Under the pieces are notes generated by a model, which saw only the letters and a list, made by a program, of their open reading frames with translations, was not told the DNA's origin and did no database searches. Position numbers and translations under genes: made by a program. Of a DNA stretch of 64,000 bases, positions 43,092 through 52,100 are shown one piece after another. The number at the start of each line of letters is the position of its first letter. The stretch's first letter is position 1. This DNA comes from an uncultured Luteitalea sp. (GTDB taxonomy: Bacteria > Acidobacteriota > Vicinamibacteria > Vicinamibacterales > Vicinamibacteraceae): positions 290,695 through 354,694 of the forward strand of contig CAKTDA010000006.1 of assembly GCA_934541105.1 (NCBI GenBank), written 5' to 3'.

Positions 43092-45189
43092 GCAGCAACT
43101 CCGTGTCTCCGGAACGCACCACGACGTCCGCAACGGCGTCGAAGCGCTCGGCCGTGACGTGCGGGTAGCGCACGCGCTCGAGGTCGCCGACGACGATGTA
43201 GCGCACGAGGTTCTCGCGCAGGAGTTCCGCCATCCCGGACGGTGGGCCGGCGTAGATGGCGTCTATGGCATCACGACGATCCGTGATGATGCGGTCCCAC
43301 GCCTCCCCGCGGCGCCAGAGTCGTTCGTGACCTTCCCATCCGAGCAGCGTCGGCTGCCCGGAGAGCGACGAGATCCGCGACAGCCGCGTGTACGGCCGAC
43401 CCGGAGCCTCGACGAGCACCGCCCCCGGCTCGCCGTCAGCCCACAGGTACCGCACGACCGTGGCATCGCCAGGTGCCCTTTGCTCGGTCCGCGACAGGGC
43501 ATCGAGCGACATGTGCGGCTCGCGCCCGCGCCACAACGCGAGCACGACGAGGGCGGCTCCGGCCAGCGAGACCGCAGCCGTGCCTCGCACGAACCAGGCG
43601 GCGACGTGGTCCACCGCGCGATCGCGCTCTCGATCGCGTGATCGGCCGGCAGCCGCCGCGCGCCGGATCGTCAGCGACGGCAGGGCGCCGACGACAGCGG
43701 GCAGCGCGAGCAGCGCCAGGACCATCGCGTGCAGGTGCCACTTGAAGACCGTGTTGTAGCGACGCAGGTCCGACCCGTACACGTCGTCCACCCAGACCAA
43801 CTCGGCGAGCAGGAGCGGCAGGACGGCCCACGCGAGCAGTGCCGACGCAGGCCATCCGGCAGGAAACCCGCGCACGACGCCGATGAGGAGCAGGACGAGT
43901 CCGACGCGCACCGCAAGGACCGGCGCGACGAACGCGAGTGCCGCCACGAAGACGACCGCGGCAACCGTCCGTCGTTGCGCCGTGCGGGAGGAACGCGCGA
44001 GGGCTGCGACAACCGGCACGAGCCAGGCACCATGGACGAGGCCGAACGCCCACAGGTTGGAACCGTCGCGCTCCATGCCCCAGTCGACCGCCGGCGGATC
44101 GAATGCCGACACGGCGGGCCATGCGACGACCGCGGCGACAACGAGTGCCGGTGCGAGGACGCGCACCGCCGCTGCAATGCCGTGACGAACGGCGATGACG
44201 ACGCAGAGGCCGCAGGCGCCGATCGCGACCGTCGGGAGGTCCCAGCTCGACGTGAGCACGCTCGCGGATGCTGCGAGGCCGATGGCCGCGCCGGTCCCGG
44301 CCGTCGCCCATGACGGCATGCCGAGGGACGCATCCTCCTCGACGCGATCGGCAGCGGCAATCAGCAGGCCAGCCACGAGCACGAGCCAGGCGAGTGCCAG
44401 CAGGTGGCCGTGCAGGTCACCCCAGACGAACGTGAAGAGCGGGTACTCGTTCACCGTTCCGTCGATGACGCGGGTTGCCGGAAGCAGCGCCGACGAGAGC
44501 GATGACGTGCGGATGACGGTCGCGAGGACCGCGGGAGGCGCAGCGAAAGCAAGGGCGGCCGCTCCCCAGCCCCAGTGCCGGGGGGCGATGCGCAGGCCAA
44601 TCGACGCCGCGGCCGTGATCGCGGCAGCGGGCACCAGTGTCGTCAGCAGGTTGTACGCCCAGGAAAGCGGCACGCCGCTCAGCCAGAGGAGCGGCGTCCA
44701 GAGGATCTGCCCGGCGTGGTGATAGTTGATCGGGAACCCGGCAAGCCATGGGTCGATTGCCGGCAGGGCCGTCGCGCGCAGCACGCTGGCGAGCAGCGCG
44801 TGGTCCATCGGGCGCTCGGCGCCCGCAATCGAAGGGCTCCAGCTTCGGATGACGATGAACGCCGACAGTGCCGCGAGCCACGTCAGGTCGAGCGCGGCGC
44901 AGCGTCGGACCACGTGACGCGCCGGCCAGGATGTCGATCGGGTACACGCCGCGGCGCCGGCAAGCAGCAGGCCGGCAGCAAGGGCCGCGGTGCGCGGCGA
45001 CCACGGAAGCGCGGCCCACGCATGCAGCATCCAGGTGGCGGCACCGAGCGCCAGCGGGCCCGCGACGCGCGCGAGGCCGTAGCCCTCGTCCGGCCACCCG
45101 CGGCAGAGCGGGCGGATCACGCCGAATGCGGCGAGCGAGACACACCAGGCGCCAGCCGCGACGGACAGGCACGCGCCGGCGGCGGTCAC
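43081..45189 (-). CDS. DUF2298 (YYY domain) multispanning membrane protein
   Basis: The 702-residue protein (GTG start at 45189) has about 14 membrane helices and matches DUF2298/TIGR03662. Diagnostic stretches are CRGWPDEGYGLARVAGPLAL, AERPMDHALLASVLRATALP, AIDPWLAGFPINYHHAGQ and NEYPLFTFVWGDLHGHLLAL. These are GT-C-like proteins of unknown acceptor often next to TIGR03663 genes, as here. The gene starts 18 bases after the stop of the small peptide gene, so it belongs to the operon kinase, peptide, DUF2298, Agl23. Its soluble C-terminal tail is about 100 residues. Confidence 0.8.
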   Translation of the reverse strand: MTAAGACLSVAAGAWCVSLAAFGVIRPLCRGWPDEGYGLARVAGPLALGAATWMLHAWAALPWSPRTAALAAGLLLAGAAACTRSTSWPARHVVRRCAALDLTWLAALSAFIVIRSWSPSIAGAERPMDHALLASVLRATALPAIDPWLAGFPINYHHAGQILWTPLLWLSGVPLSWAYNLLTTLVPAAAITAAASIGLRIAPRHWGWGAAALAFAAPPAVLATVIRTSSLSSALLPATRVIDGTVNEYPLFTFVWGDLHGHLLALAWLVLVAGLLIAAADRVEEDASLGMPSWATAGTGAAIGLAASASVLTSSWDLPTVAIGACGLCVVIAVRHGIAAAVRVLAPALVVAAVVAWPAVSAFDPPAVDWGMERDGSNLWAFGLVHGAWLVPVVAALARSSRTAQRRTVAAVVFVAALAFVAPVLAVRVGLVLLLIGVVRGFPAGWPASALLAWAVLPLLLAELVWVDDVYGSDLRRYNTVFKWHLHAMVLALLALPAVVGALPSLTIRRAAAAGRSRDRERDRAVDHVAAWFVRGTAAVSLAGAALVVLALWRGREPHMSLDALSRTEQRAPGDATVVRYLWADGEPGAVLVEAPGRPYTRLSRISSLSGQPTLLGWEGHERLWRRGEAWDRIITDRRDAIDAIYAGPPSGMAELLRENLVRYIVVGDLERVRYPHVTAERFDAVADVVVRSGDTELLRVR

Positions 45190-45207
45190 GGCAGACGGCG
45201 CCGGGGT

Positions 45208-45363
45208 CTAGAAGGCGTCGGCGCCGGTGAGCGCGGATCCCGGCGTTGTCGGTCCCTGCTGCGTGACCTTCGCGACGTCGCCATGCTCGACGAGCCGGGG
45301 CGGCACGTACGCCTTGCGTTCAGCGGGGAGAGGAACGGTTGTTCTGGGTGTGTTCGGCGTCAA
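45208..45363 (-). CDS. RiPP precursor peptide with lasso-type leader (51 residues)
   Basis: The peptide is read from a TTG at 45363 with GAGGAG five bases upstream; the TTG overlaps the TGA stop of the kinase gene (TTGA). Residues Y19, P22, L24, G28 and T34 (in AYVPPRLVEHGDVAKVT) fit the lasso leader pattern Y-x2-P-x-L-x3-G-x5-T that PqqD-type proteins bind. If Thr34 is the usual -2 residue, the core is QGPTTPGSALTGADAF. It has no Asp or Glu at positions 7-9 and does not begin with Gly, so a lasso ring cannot form as usual. Thr, Ser and Pro make up about half the core. A PqqD and a B2 peptidase are encoded at 53.2-53.9 kb. Confidence 0.75.
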   Translation of the reverse strand: MTPNTPRTTVPLPAERKAYVPPRLVEHGDVAKVTQQGPTTPGSALTGADAF

Positions 45364-46286
45364 CGGATCTCCTCGTCCAGGGGGGTCCGGGGCAGTCTAG
45401 CATGGCTGAGATCACCGACCAGCGTCTCGAGGACCCGGACGACCTCCTGTACTGCCGACAGGTCGCGCGGGCGCGTCACCCGCCACACCGGCACGCGCGA
45501 TGCGACGTGCGCGCACTGGCGGAGGTTCGCGGCCCGCTGCGCACCCGTGAGGATCGGCTGGCAGAACGAGTACGTGACGAGCGCGAACGCCGCCGCTGCC
45601 GCCGAGAGGCGTTCGAGGCCCGCGTCCCCGTCGGCAACCGATACGATGGCAGCAATCTCTGGCGACCCGGGGGCCGCGGCCGGCAACGCGAATGCCTGCT
45701 TGTCGGACGCAGCCCATCGCGCCATGACCGGCAGCACCTCAGGGGCCTCGTGAAGGCGCACGAGTGGTGCATGCGCGTGCAGTTGCGGCCACCCCGTCGC
45801 TGCGTCGTCGATCACGGTGATGTCGTCGGCGAGCACCGCATGGCCGCGCGCGGCACACGCGGCGGCGATCGTGGACTTCCCCACCCCCGAATGGCCGATC
45901 ACGATGATGGCGGCCGGCCCGATCTGCACGGTGGCGCCGTGCAGGACCAGCCGATCGCGTTGCAGCGACGCCACCGCAAGGACCGGCCCCATGAGCCACT
46001 GCGCGAGCGTGCCGGCGTCGAACCCGTCCGCGGGCCATGCCGTGACGCGCGCGCCATCCTCGACGAGAAAGCGGCCGCCATCGGGCGCGACGAGCCTGAC
46101 GCGGCGGCCGTCGGCACTCGTCGCGTGACGCGCACCGTCCGGCGCCGGTCCGCGCGCGCGGCCGTCCTCGATCACGAGGTCGTCGGCGTCCTGCGTCGTG
46201 TCCGTCGGAGCGCCCTGCAGGATGAACGCCGATCGCACGACGAGCCCCGCGATGCGGTACCGGCGGCTGGTCGGAGCGGGCGACAT
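45360..46286 (-). CDS. HPr kinase/phosphorylase-like kinase of a RiPP cluster
   Basis: The 308-residue protein has the HprK C-terminal kinase fold. The P-loop is GHSGVGKST (131-139), preceded by VLHGATVQIG (113-122) with its conserved His, and followed by VLADDITVID (151-160). The long N-terminal half is unlike HPr kinase proper. Such proteins occur in lasso and related peptide clusters, where some phosphorylate the peptide. Its stop overlaps the start of the 51-residue peptide gene, which ties the two together. The ATG at 46286 (MSPAPTSRR) was chosen; upstream frame is non-coding. Confidence 0.8.
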   Translation of the reverse strand: MSPAPTSRRYRIAGLVVRSAFILQGAPTDTTQDADDLVIEDGRARGPAPDGARHATSADGRRVRLVAPDGGRFLVEDGARVTAWPADGFDAGTLAQWLMGPVLAVASLQRDRLVLHGATVQIGPAAIIVIGHSGVGKSTIAAACAARGHAVLADDITVIDDAATGWPQLHAHAPLVRLHEAPEVLPVMARWAASDKQAFALPAAAPGSPEIAAIVSVADGDAGLERLSAAAAAFALVTYSFCQPILTGAQRAANLRQCAHVASRVPVWRVTRPRDLSAVQEVVRVLETLVGDLSHARLPRTPLDEEIR

Positions 46287-46370
46287 GGCGACGCAGTGTC
46301 TGCGATGGAGCGAGCCGGTGCAAGCAGGCCGTCTGCTAGACTCCCGCGCCATGATCGCCAGGGCGCGCGC

Positions 46371-47753
46371 GTGAGCCAACGGGCACGGGGCCGCATCGTG
46401 ATCATCGGCGCAGGCCCGACCGGCCTCGGCGTCGCCGACCGCCTGCAGGCGCGAGGCTGGACCGACTACCTGGTGATCGAGCGAGCCGGCGTCGCCGGCG
46501 GGCTCGCGGCCAGTGAACGCGACGCGGCCGGATTCACGTGGGACCTCGGGGGCCACGTCCAGTTCAGCCACTACGCGGCGTACGACGCCGCGCTCGATCG
46601 CGCACTCGGCACCGGGTGGATCACGCACGCCCGCACCGCATGCGTGCGCATCGAGGGCCACGACGTCGGGTATCCGTTCCAGCATCATCTCCACCGGTTG
46701 CCGGAGCCGCACCGGACGCGTGCGCTCCACGAATCGCCCTCTCCCGACTCTCGCGGCGACGGCGATTCGTTTGCCGCCTGGCTGCGGCGCACGTTCAACC
46801 CCACGACCTGCGATCTCTTTCTCGAGCCGTACAACCGCAAGGTGTGGTCGCACCCCCTCGACGACATGGGCTGGCGCTGGGTCGGCGATCGCGTCGCGCG
46901 GCCGACGACGCCGGGGAATGCCGAGCGGCCGCCAGCGGCGTGGGGACCCAACGCGCGATTCCGCTACCCGGCGTCCGGCGGCACCGGCGCGATCTGGTCA
47001 TCGATCGCTGACGCGTTGCCATCGTCGCACGTCCGGACACGCCGCGCCGTCGTCTCGGTAGACCCTTCCGCGCGCGAGGTGATCCTCGACGATGGCGGGC
47101 GCGTCGGATACGACGCGCTCGTGTCGACGATGCCGCTCGACGCGCTCGTGTCGGTGATGCTCGGCCTGGCGGGCGAGGCGCACGCGGCCGCGGCACACCT
47201 GGTGGCAAACACGGTGGACCTCGTGGGGGTCGGCGTCGGTCTCGAGCCCGACGAGTCGATGCGGCGACGTACGTGGATGTACTTCCCCGAGCCGGCCAGC
47301 CCGTACTACCGCGTCACCGTGCTGTCCAACTACGCGGCCGCGAACGCACCGGCGGGCTGCTACTCCCTGCTCACGGAGTCGAGCCGCGAACGATCCGCCC
47401 CCGCCCGGAACGCCGACCGTCTCGTCGCCGACACGATTGCCGCCCTGCAGCACGACGGACTGCTGCCCGAAGGCGCGCCCATCCGCTCCACGTGGCACCG
47501 TACGCTGCCGTACGGCTATCCGATCCCGACACGCGATCGCGACGAGGCGCTCGGGGCACTGCACGGGATGCTCGAACCACTGGGCATCTACTCGCGCGGC
47601 CGCTTCGGCGGCTGGCGCTACGAGGTGTCCAACCAGGACCACAGCTACATGCAGGGCCACGAGCTTGCCGACCGCCTGCTCGACGGCACGCCCGAGGAGA
47701 CGTACTTCCATCCCGATCGTGTGAACGGGCGCTACCGCCGGGCGGCGCCGTGA
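46371..47753 (+). CDS. FAD-dependent oxidoreductase, UDP-galactopyranose mutase/amine oxidase-like
   Basis: The 460-residue protein (GTG at 46371) begins with RIVIIGAGPTGLGVADRLQA, an FAD-binding Rossmann motif. FTWDLGGHVQFSHYAAYD, FLEPYNRKVWSHPLDDMG and RFRYPASGGTGAIWSSIADALP follow, which match UDP-galactopyranose-mutase-like and protoporphyrinogen-oxidase-like proteins of surface glycan clusters. An ATG-initiated 7-codon reading frame (46351-46374) ends by overlapping the GTG and might act as a translational leader. The GT2 gene downstream overlaps by 4 bases. It may convert a nucleotide or lipid-linked sugar used by the nearby glycosyltransferases. Confidence 0.78.
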   Translation: MSQRARGRIVIIGAGPTGLGVADRLQARGWTDYLVIERAGVAGGLAASERDAAGFTWDLGGHVQFSHYAAYDAALDRALGTGWITHARTACVRIEGHDVGYPFQHHLHRLPEPHRTRALHESPSPDSRGDGDSFAAWLRRTFNPTTCDLFLEPYNRKVWSHPLDDMGWRWVGDRVARPTTPGNAERPPAAWGPNARFRYPASGGTGAIWSSIADALPSSHVRTRRAVVSVDPSAREVILDDGGRVGYDALVSTMPLDALVSVMLGLAGEAHAAAAHLVANTVDLVGVGVGLEPDESMRRRTWMYFPEPASPYYRVTVLSNYAAANAPAGCYSLLTESSRERSAPARNADRLVADTIAALQHDGLLPEGAPIRSTWHRTLPYGYPIPTRDRDEALGALHGMLEPLGIYSRGRFGGWRYEVSNQDHSYMQGHELADRLLDGTPEETYFHPDRVNGRYRRAAP

Positions 47754-48469
47754 CGCCAGAGTCCCCCGCACCCGCGCTGTCCTTCGTCATTCCCGCGCGC
47801 AACGAGGCCGGGACGATCGCGGTGGTCATCTCGGGATGCCTGCGGTTGGCCGACGCCTCGGGCCATCGCTGCGAAGTCCTCGTGGTCGACGATGCGAGCA
47901 CCGACGAGACGCCGGCGCAGGTCGACGCACTGGGGTGGGAGCGCGCCGAGGTGCGACTCCTTCGCCAGGACCAGTGGAGCGGCATCGCGCGCACGAGCCA
48001 CGCCGGGCTGCTCGCCGCGGCTGGCGACGTGATCTGCTACATCGACGGCGACGGACAGTTCGCGCCCGGCGACATGCCGCGACTGCTGTCGGCGCTGGAC
48101 GACGCCGACTTCGTGGTGGGGTGGCGGCAGCAGCGTGCCGAGGGCGGTGCGCGTACGCTCGGTAGCAGGGCCTACAACGCCGCCACCCGCCTGATCGGCC
48201 TCGACCTTCACGACGTCAACTGCGGGTTCCGCGCCTGTCGACGTGAGGTGGTGCAGGCGGTGCTGCCGCATGTGTCGTCGCGATCCTCGTTCTACTTCGC
48301 GGAACTGACGTGGCGCGCCCGTCACGCTGGCGCGCGCGTCGTGGAGGTGCCGGTTCCGCATCGGCCGCGCGAGGCGGGTGTCGCGTCGGGTGCGGCGCTG
48401 CCGGTCGTGTTCGGGCAGTTCATCGACCTCGCGCGGTTCGCGCTCCGCACATGGCGGGGGGCGCGATGA
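47750..48469 (+). CDS. GT2 glycosyltransferase (dolichyl-phosphate-sugar synthase-like)
   Basis: The 239-residue GT-A enzyme starts at GTG 47750 inside the stop of the flavoprotein gene (GTGA). It has ALSFVIPARNEAGTI, VLVVDDASTDETP and the metal-binding CYIDGDGQFAPGD, followed by DVNCGFRACRREVV and a short C-terminus with no membrane helices. This matches dolichol/polyprenol-phosphate mannose or glucose synthases, which supply lipid-linked sugars to GT-C enzymes such as the Agl23-like and YYY proteins nearby. Confidence 0.85.
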   Translation: MTPESPAPALSFVIPARNEAGTIAVVISGCLRLADASGHRCEVLVVDDASTDETPAQVDALGWERAEVRLLRQDQWSGIARTSHAGLLAAAGDVICYIDGDGQFAPGDMPRLLSALDDADFVVGWRQQRAEGGARTLGSRAYNAATRLIGLDLHDVNCGFRACRREVVQAVLPHVSSRSSFYFAELTWRARHAGARVVEVPVPHRPREAGVASGAALPVVFGQFIDLARFALRTWRGAR

Positions 48470-49170
48470 CGGTCACGCCGGAGTTGTCGGTCGTGATCCC
48501 GGTCCACGACGAGGCGCGATCGATTGCCGCCTCGATCCGGAGCTGGCACGCGACCCTCGCGGACCACGCCATCAGGGCCGCGATCATCGTGATCGACGAC
48601 GGCTCGACCGACGGGACCGGCGCGATCGTCGAGGGCCTCGCCCTCGACAACGTCGCGGTGGTGCGGCAGGCGAATGCCGGCCACGGCGCCGCTGTGCTGG
48701 CCGGCTATCGCCTGACCTCCGCGCCTTTCGTGCTGCAGGTGGATGGCGACGACGAGATCGGCGCCTCGCAGTTCCAGGCACTCTGGGCGGCGCGAAGCGA
48801 GACCGTGCTCGTGCTCGGCTGCCGGGAACCCGCGACCCGACCGCTCGTCAGGCGGGCAATCACGACGCTCGCGGGCCTGTGGCTGCGGATGCTCGCGGGA
48901 AGGGCCGTGCGTGATCCAAACGTTCCGTACCGACTCGTGCCGCGCGCGCTGCTGCAGTCGGTGCTCGAGGCGATGCCTCCGCAGACGTTCGCGCCGAACC
49001 TCGCCATGACCCTGCACGCGCTGCGCCACGGCTGGCAGGTGGCGAGCGTGCCCGTCGTCGAGCAGCCGCGGCCGCATCGTCGCGCCCTCGGGGGCCTGCG
49101 GCTCTGGCAGGGCGTCGCGCGTGCCGTGCGAGACACCGCCACGAGCGCGCGGCGTCATCGCCGCCTGTAG
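48466..49170 (+). CDS. GT2 glycosyltransferase
   Basis: The 234-residue GT-A protein overlaps the previous GT2 gene by 4 bases (ATGA). Motifs are LSVVIPVHDEARSIAASI, AIIVIDDGSTDGTGAIVE and VLQVDGDDEIGASQF, with the acidic DGDD in the DxD position. NVPYRLVPRALLQSVLEAMPP resembles polyprenyl-phosphate glycosyltransferases. Its end overlaps the converging YYY-domain gene by 16 bases. It likely makes a second polyprenyl-phosphate sugar, or a different sugar from its neighbour. Confidence 0.82.
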   Translation: MTVTPELSVVIPVHDEARSIAASIRSWHATLADHAIRAAIIVIDDGSTDGTGAIVEGLALDNVAVVRQANAGHGAAVLAGYRLTSAPFVLQVDGDDEIGASQFQALWAARSETVLVLGCREPATRPLVRRAITTLAGLWLRMLAGRAVRDPNVPYRLVPRALLQSVLEAMPPQTFAPNLAMTLHALRHGWQVASVPVVEQPRPHRRALGGLRLWQGVARAVRDTATSARRHRRL

Positions 49171-52100
49171 ATCGCGGTGGCTCCTGCCGTGAAGACGCGT
49201 TCCCATGCAGGGTCCGACGCGAGCCGCGCAAGACCCTCGCGCGGATACATCGCCTGCTCGAGCCGGCCGACGACGACGTACGTCACGCCGTAGCGGGACG
49301 CGATGCGATTGGCGTCGGCGGCATCGCGCGTCGTGTAGAAGTCGCGCACATGCCGACGGCGCCTTGCAATCATCTGCACGGGCAGTCCCATGCGCTGCTG
49401 TCGCGCGTGCCAGGTCCAGCCGAGTATGGTCGGGAGCCCCGTGTGCGCGCTGATCCGCCCTCCCCATCCATACTGATCGGCCTGCGCCTCCATGACGATT
49501 GGTGTGCCCGTGACGTTGTCGAGCAGCCAGTCGATCGCGAGCGCGTCCTCGGCAAGCGGCAGCTCGATGTCGTCGTGCAGGAGCACGGCGTACCGGAGGA
49601 AGGCGCGGCCGTCGAGGGAGCGTGGGGCCTCGCCGGACATCCGCGTCGCCAGCCGTGGGCCCGTTGCCGTCAACGGGTAGGTCAGCATGCCGATTGCCAG
49701 GCACGTCGTCGCGACGTGCAGCAGGCGACGGCGCCTCGTGCCGGCCCATCGCGCGTGCACGACGGCAATCGCGGCCGCGACGGCGGGGCTCCACAGCAAC
49801 CAGACCGCGAGGTACGTCTTGAAGACCGTGTTCATGCGGCCGACGTCGCCGCGGACGACGGCGACTTCCACTCCCATCAGCAACGCGAGGCCGATCGCGA
49901 GCAGCATCCCCAGCCAGACCTGCGCGCGAGTCAGCGGGTGTACGACGCGCGCGCGCCACGCAACAAGCACCGCAAGCCCCAGCGGGGCGACGAACGGCGT
50001 CCACAGGATCAGCCAGTCCACGAGCGGCGTCTTCGCGCCTCGCCAAAGGGCCACGCCACCGGCGGGCGCCCCGTAGTACAGCCAGAACGGGCGCGCTGTG
50101 AGGACGGCAACGGTCGCGACGCCGAGGAGCGAGACGACGGCGCGCCGGGCCTGCGTGGGCCATGCGTCGAGCGGGCTCTCCCAGAATGCGGCGAGCACGA
50201 CGGCTGCCGCCATGACGGCAGCGAGCACGGGCACGTCCCAGGGGTTGGTCGCCGAGAGCAGGCCGAGGAGCCATCCGCCGACGCCGAGGAGCGCGATGCG
50301 GGAGCGACTTCGCGCGTCGTTCATCCCTGCGGAGTCGATGCCGACGAGCGTTGCGGCGAGCACGCCCGCGAGCAGCATCGGCATCGACAGCATGTGCGCG
50401 TGAAGATCGGCAAAGAGGAACGTGAAGTACGGGAACTCGGTGATCGGCGCCACCTCGCCGGCCGGCGTGGGTATCGCCCGACTTGCTGTCCAGAACCACT
50501 CCCACTCGGGGATCGATGTCAGCGTGCCTCGGACGACGACCGCGACCTGCGCGAGATTGCCGAGCAGCGTGGCCGTCACACCGGCGCCGAACGCCGCAAT
50601 GCCGGGCCGCACCGAGGGCACGAGCGCGCGGGCCAGCGTGCCGCCGACGACCGCCGCAACGGCCGTCGTGAGCACCCACCATGTCGGCACCGCAAGGTTG
50701 TAGGCGACGGCCGGCTCGACGCCGGTGAGCCTGCAGAGCAGCGCCACCGGCAGGTAGCCGAACCAGTAGTAGTTCAGCGCGCCGCCCGCAAACCACGGGT
50801 CGGCCACCGGGAACCGATCGGCACGCACGAGCGCCGACAGGATCGCGATGTCCATCGGCTTCTCGCCGCCGAGCGTCGGATGCCAGAGGTCCGGGTTCAT
50901 CCACCGCAGGAGCAGCGCGAAGGCGCCGAGCGTCGCGAGCCATGCCACGGCCGTCAGCAGTGGAATGGACTCGACCCGCAGCCAGCGCACGAGCGCGCGC
51001 CGGACGGGCCACGCGGCGCCCCACGAGATGGCGGCAAGTGCCGCGCACGCACCCGCAATCACACCCCGTGTCACGGGCCACGGCGCGAACGTGCCCCAGA
51101 ACCACGTGGCGCACGCGATCCAGCACAGCCCGAGGACGGGCGCGACGAGCGCGCCGCGCAACCACGCGTGCGCGAAGATCCTCAGGCAGATCGGCAGGGC
51201 CGACACCGTCACGATCGCCATCACGCCCAGCCAGCGCAGGACGGCGCCGCGCCCTGTCGGCGGCGTGGCATCGAAGCGTCCGGAACTCCCGCTGTTGCGG
51301 TGCCACGTCCCCTCGGACGCGAGCCCCTCCTGCCTGCCGGCCTGCAACATCAGGAGGTTCGGCGCGGCGCTCGCCTGCCGTGCGGTGAGGGGCAGCACGC
51401 CCGACCAGTCGTCCACGTCGAGTCGATCGCGCGCACGGCCGACCGACCACGCCGCCGTCCTGCGGAAGATGCGCACGCGCGGATGGTCGTACACCGAGAA
51501 GGCCTCGTCGGCGTGCCGGTCGTCCACGACGAACGCGCCGAGCCGTGGCTGCACGGCGACCTCCCGTTCGAGTGCGAACCCGAGCGATCCGTCGGCGAGG
51601 CCGTCGTAGTAGTGCACCATCATCGGGAACCGCTCGGGCAGGCGCACGAGGCTGCCGGCATGGCGGTCGCTCGACAGCACCACGTAGTCCGCGCGGTCGA
51701 GCAGCGCCAGCAGGACTTCACGCTTGGCGGGCGTATCCGCGTCGGTCACCGGAAGCGTCACGATCCGGTAACGTTCCGGCGTCGAGACGGACCCGGCCTG
51801 CAGTGGCAGCGCATCGTCCCAGTGCTCGACCGCAATCGTCGCGCCGGCGGGGACGTTGTCGTAGATCCATCGCGACGCGTGCAGCCTCGGGTGCAGCTCG
51901 CGATAGACGTGCGTGAACGCGACCGCCCACGCCGCCGTGCCGGCAACCACCACCGCGACGAGCGCAAGCGCCGCGCGGCGCGCCATGGCGCCGCGAGCGG
52001 AGGCCCGTCCGACGACGGCCACGAGGAACCACGCGGCGACGAGGCACGCAGCCGGGTATGCAGGCAGCAGGTAGCGCATCGTCGCCACGAGGTGCAGGGA

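Noticed and set aside
45208..45363. A normal lasso peptide
   Set aside because: No Asp or Glu at core positions 7-9, core does not start with Gly, and no cyclase gene is present.
46351..46374. Seven-codon upstream frame before the flavoprotein gene as a separate gene
   Set aside because: Too short to support on its own; noted only as a possible translational leader.
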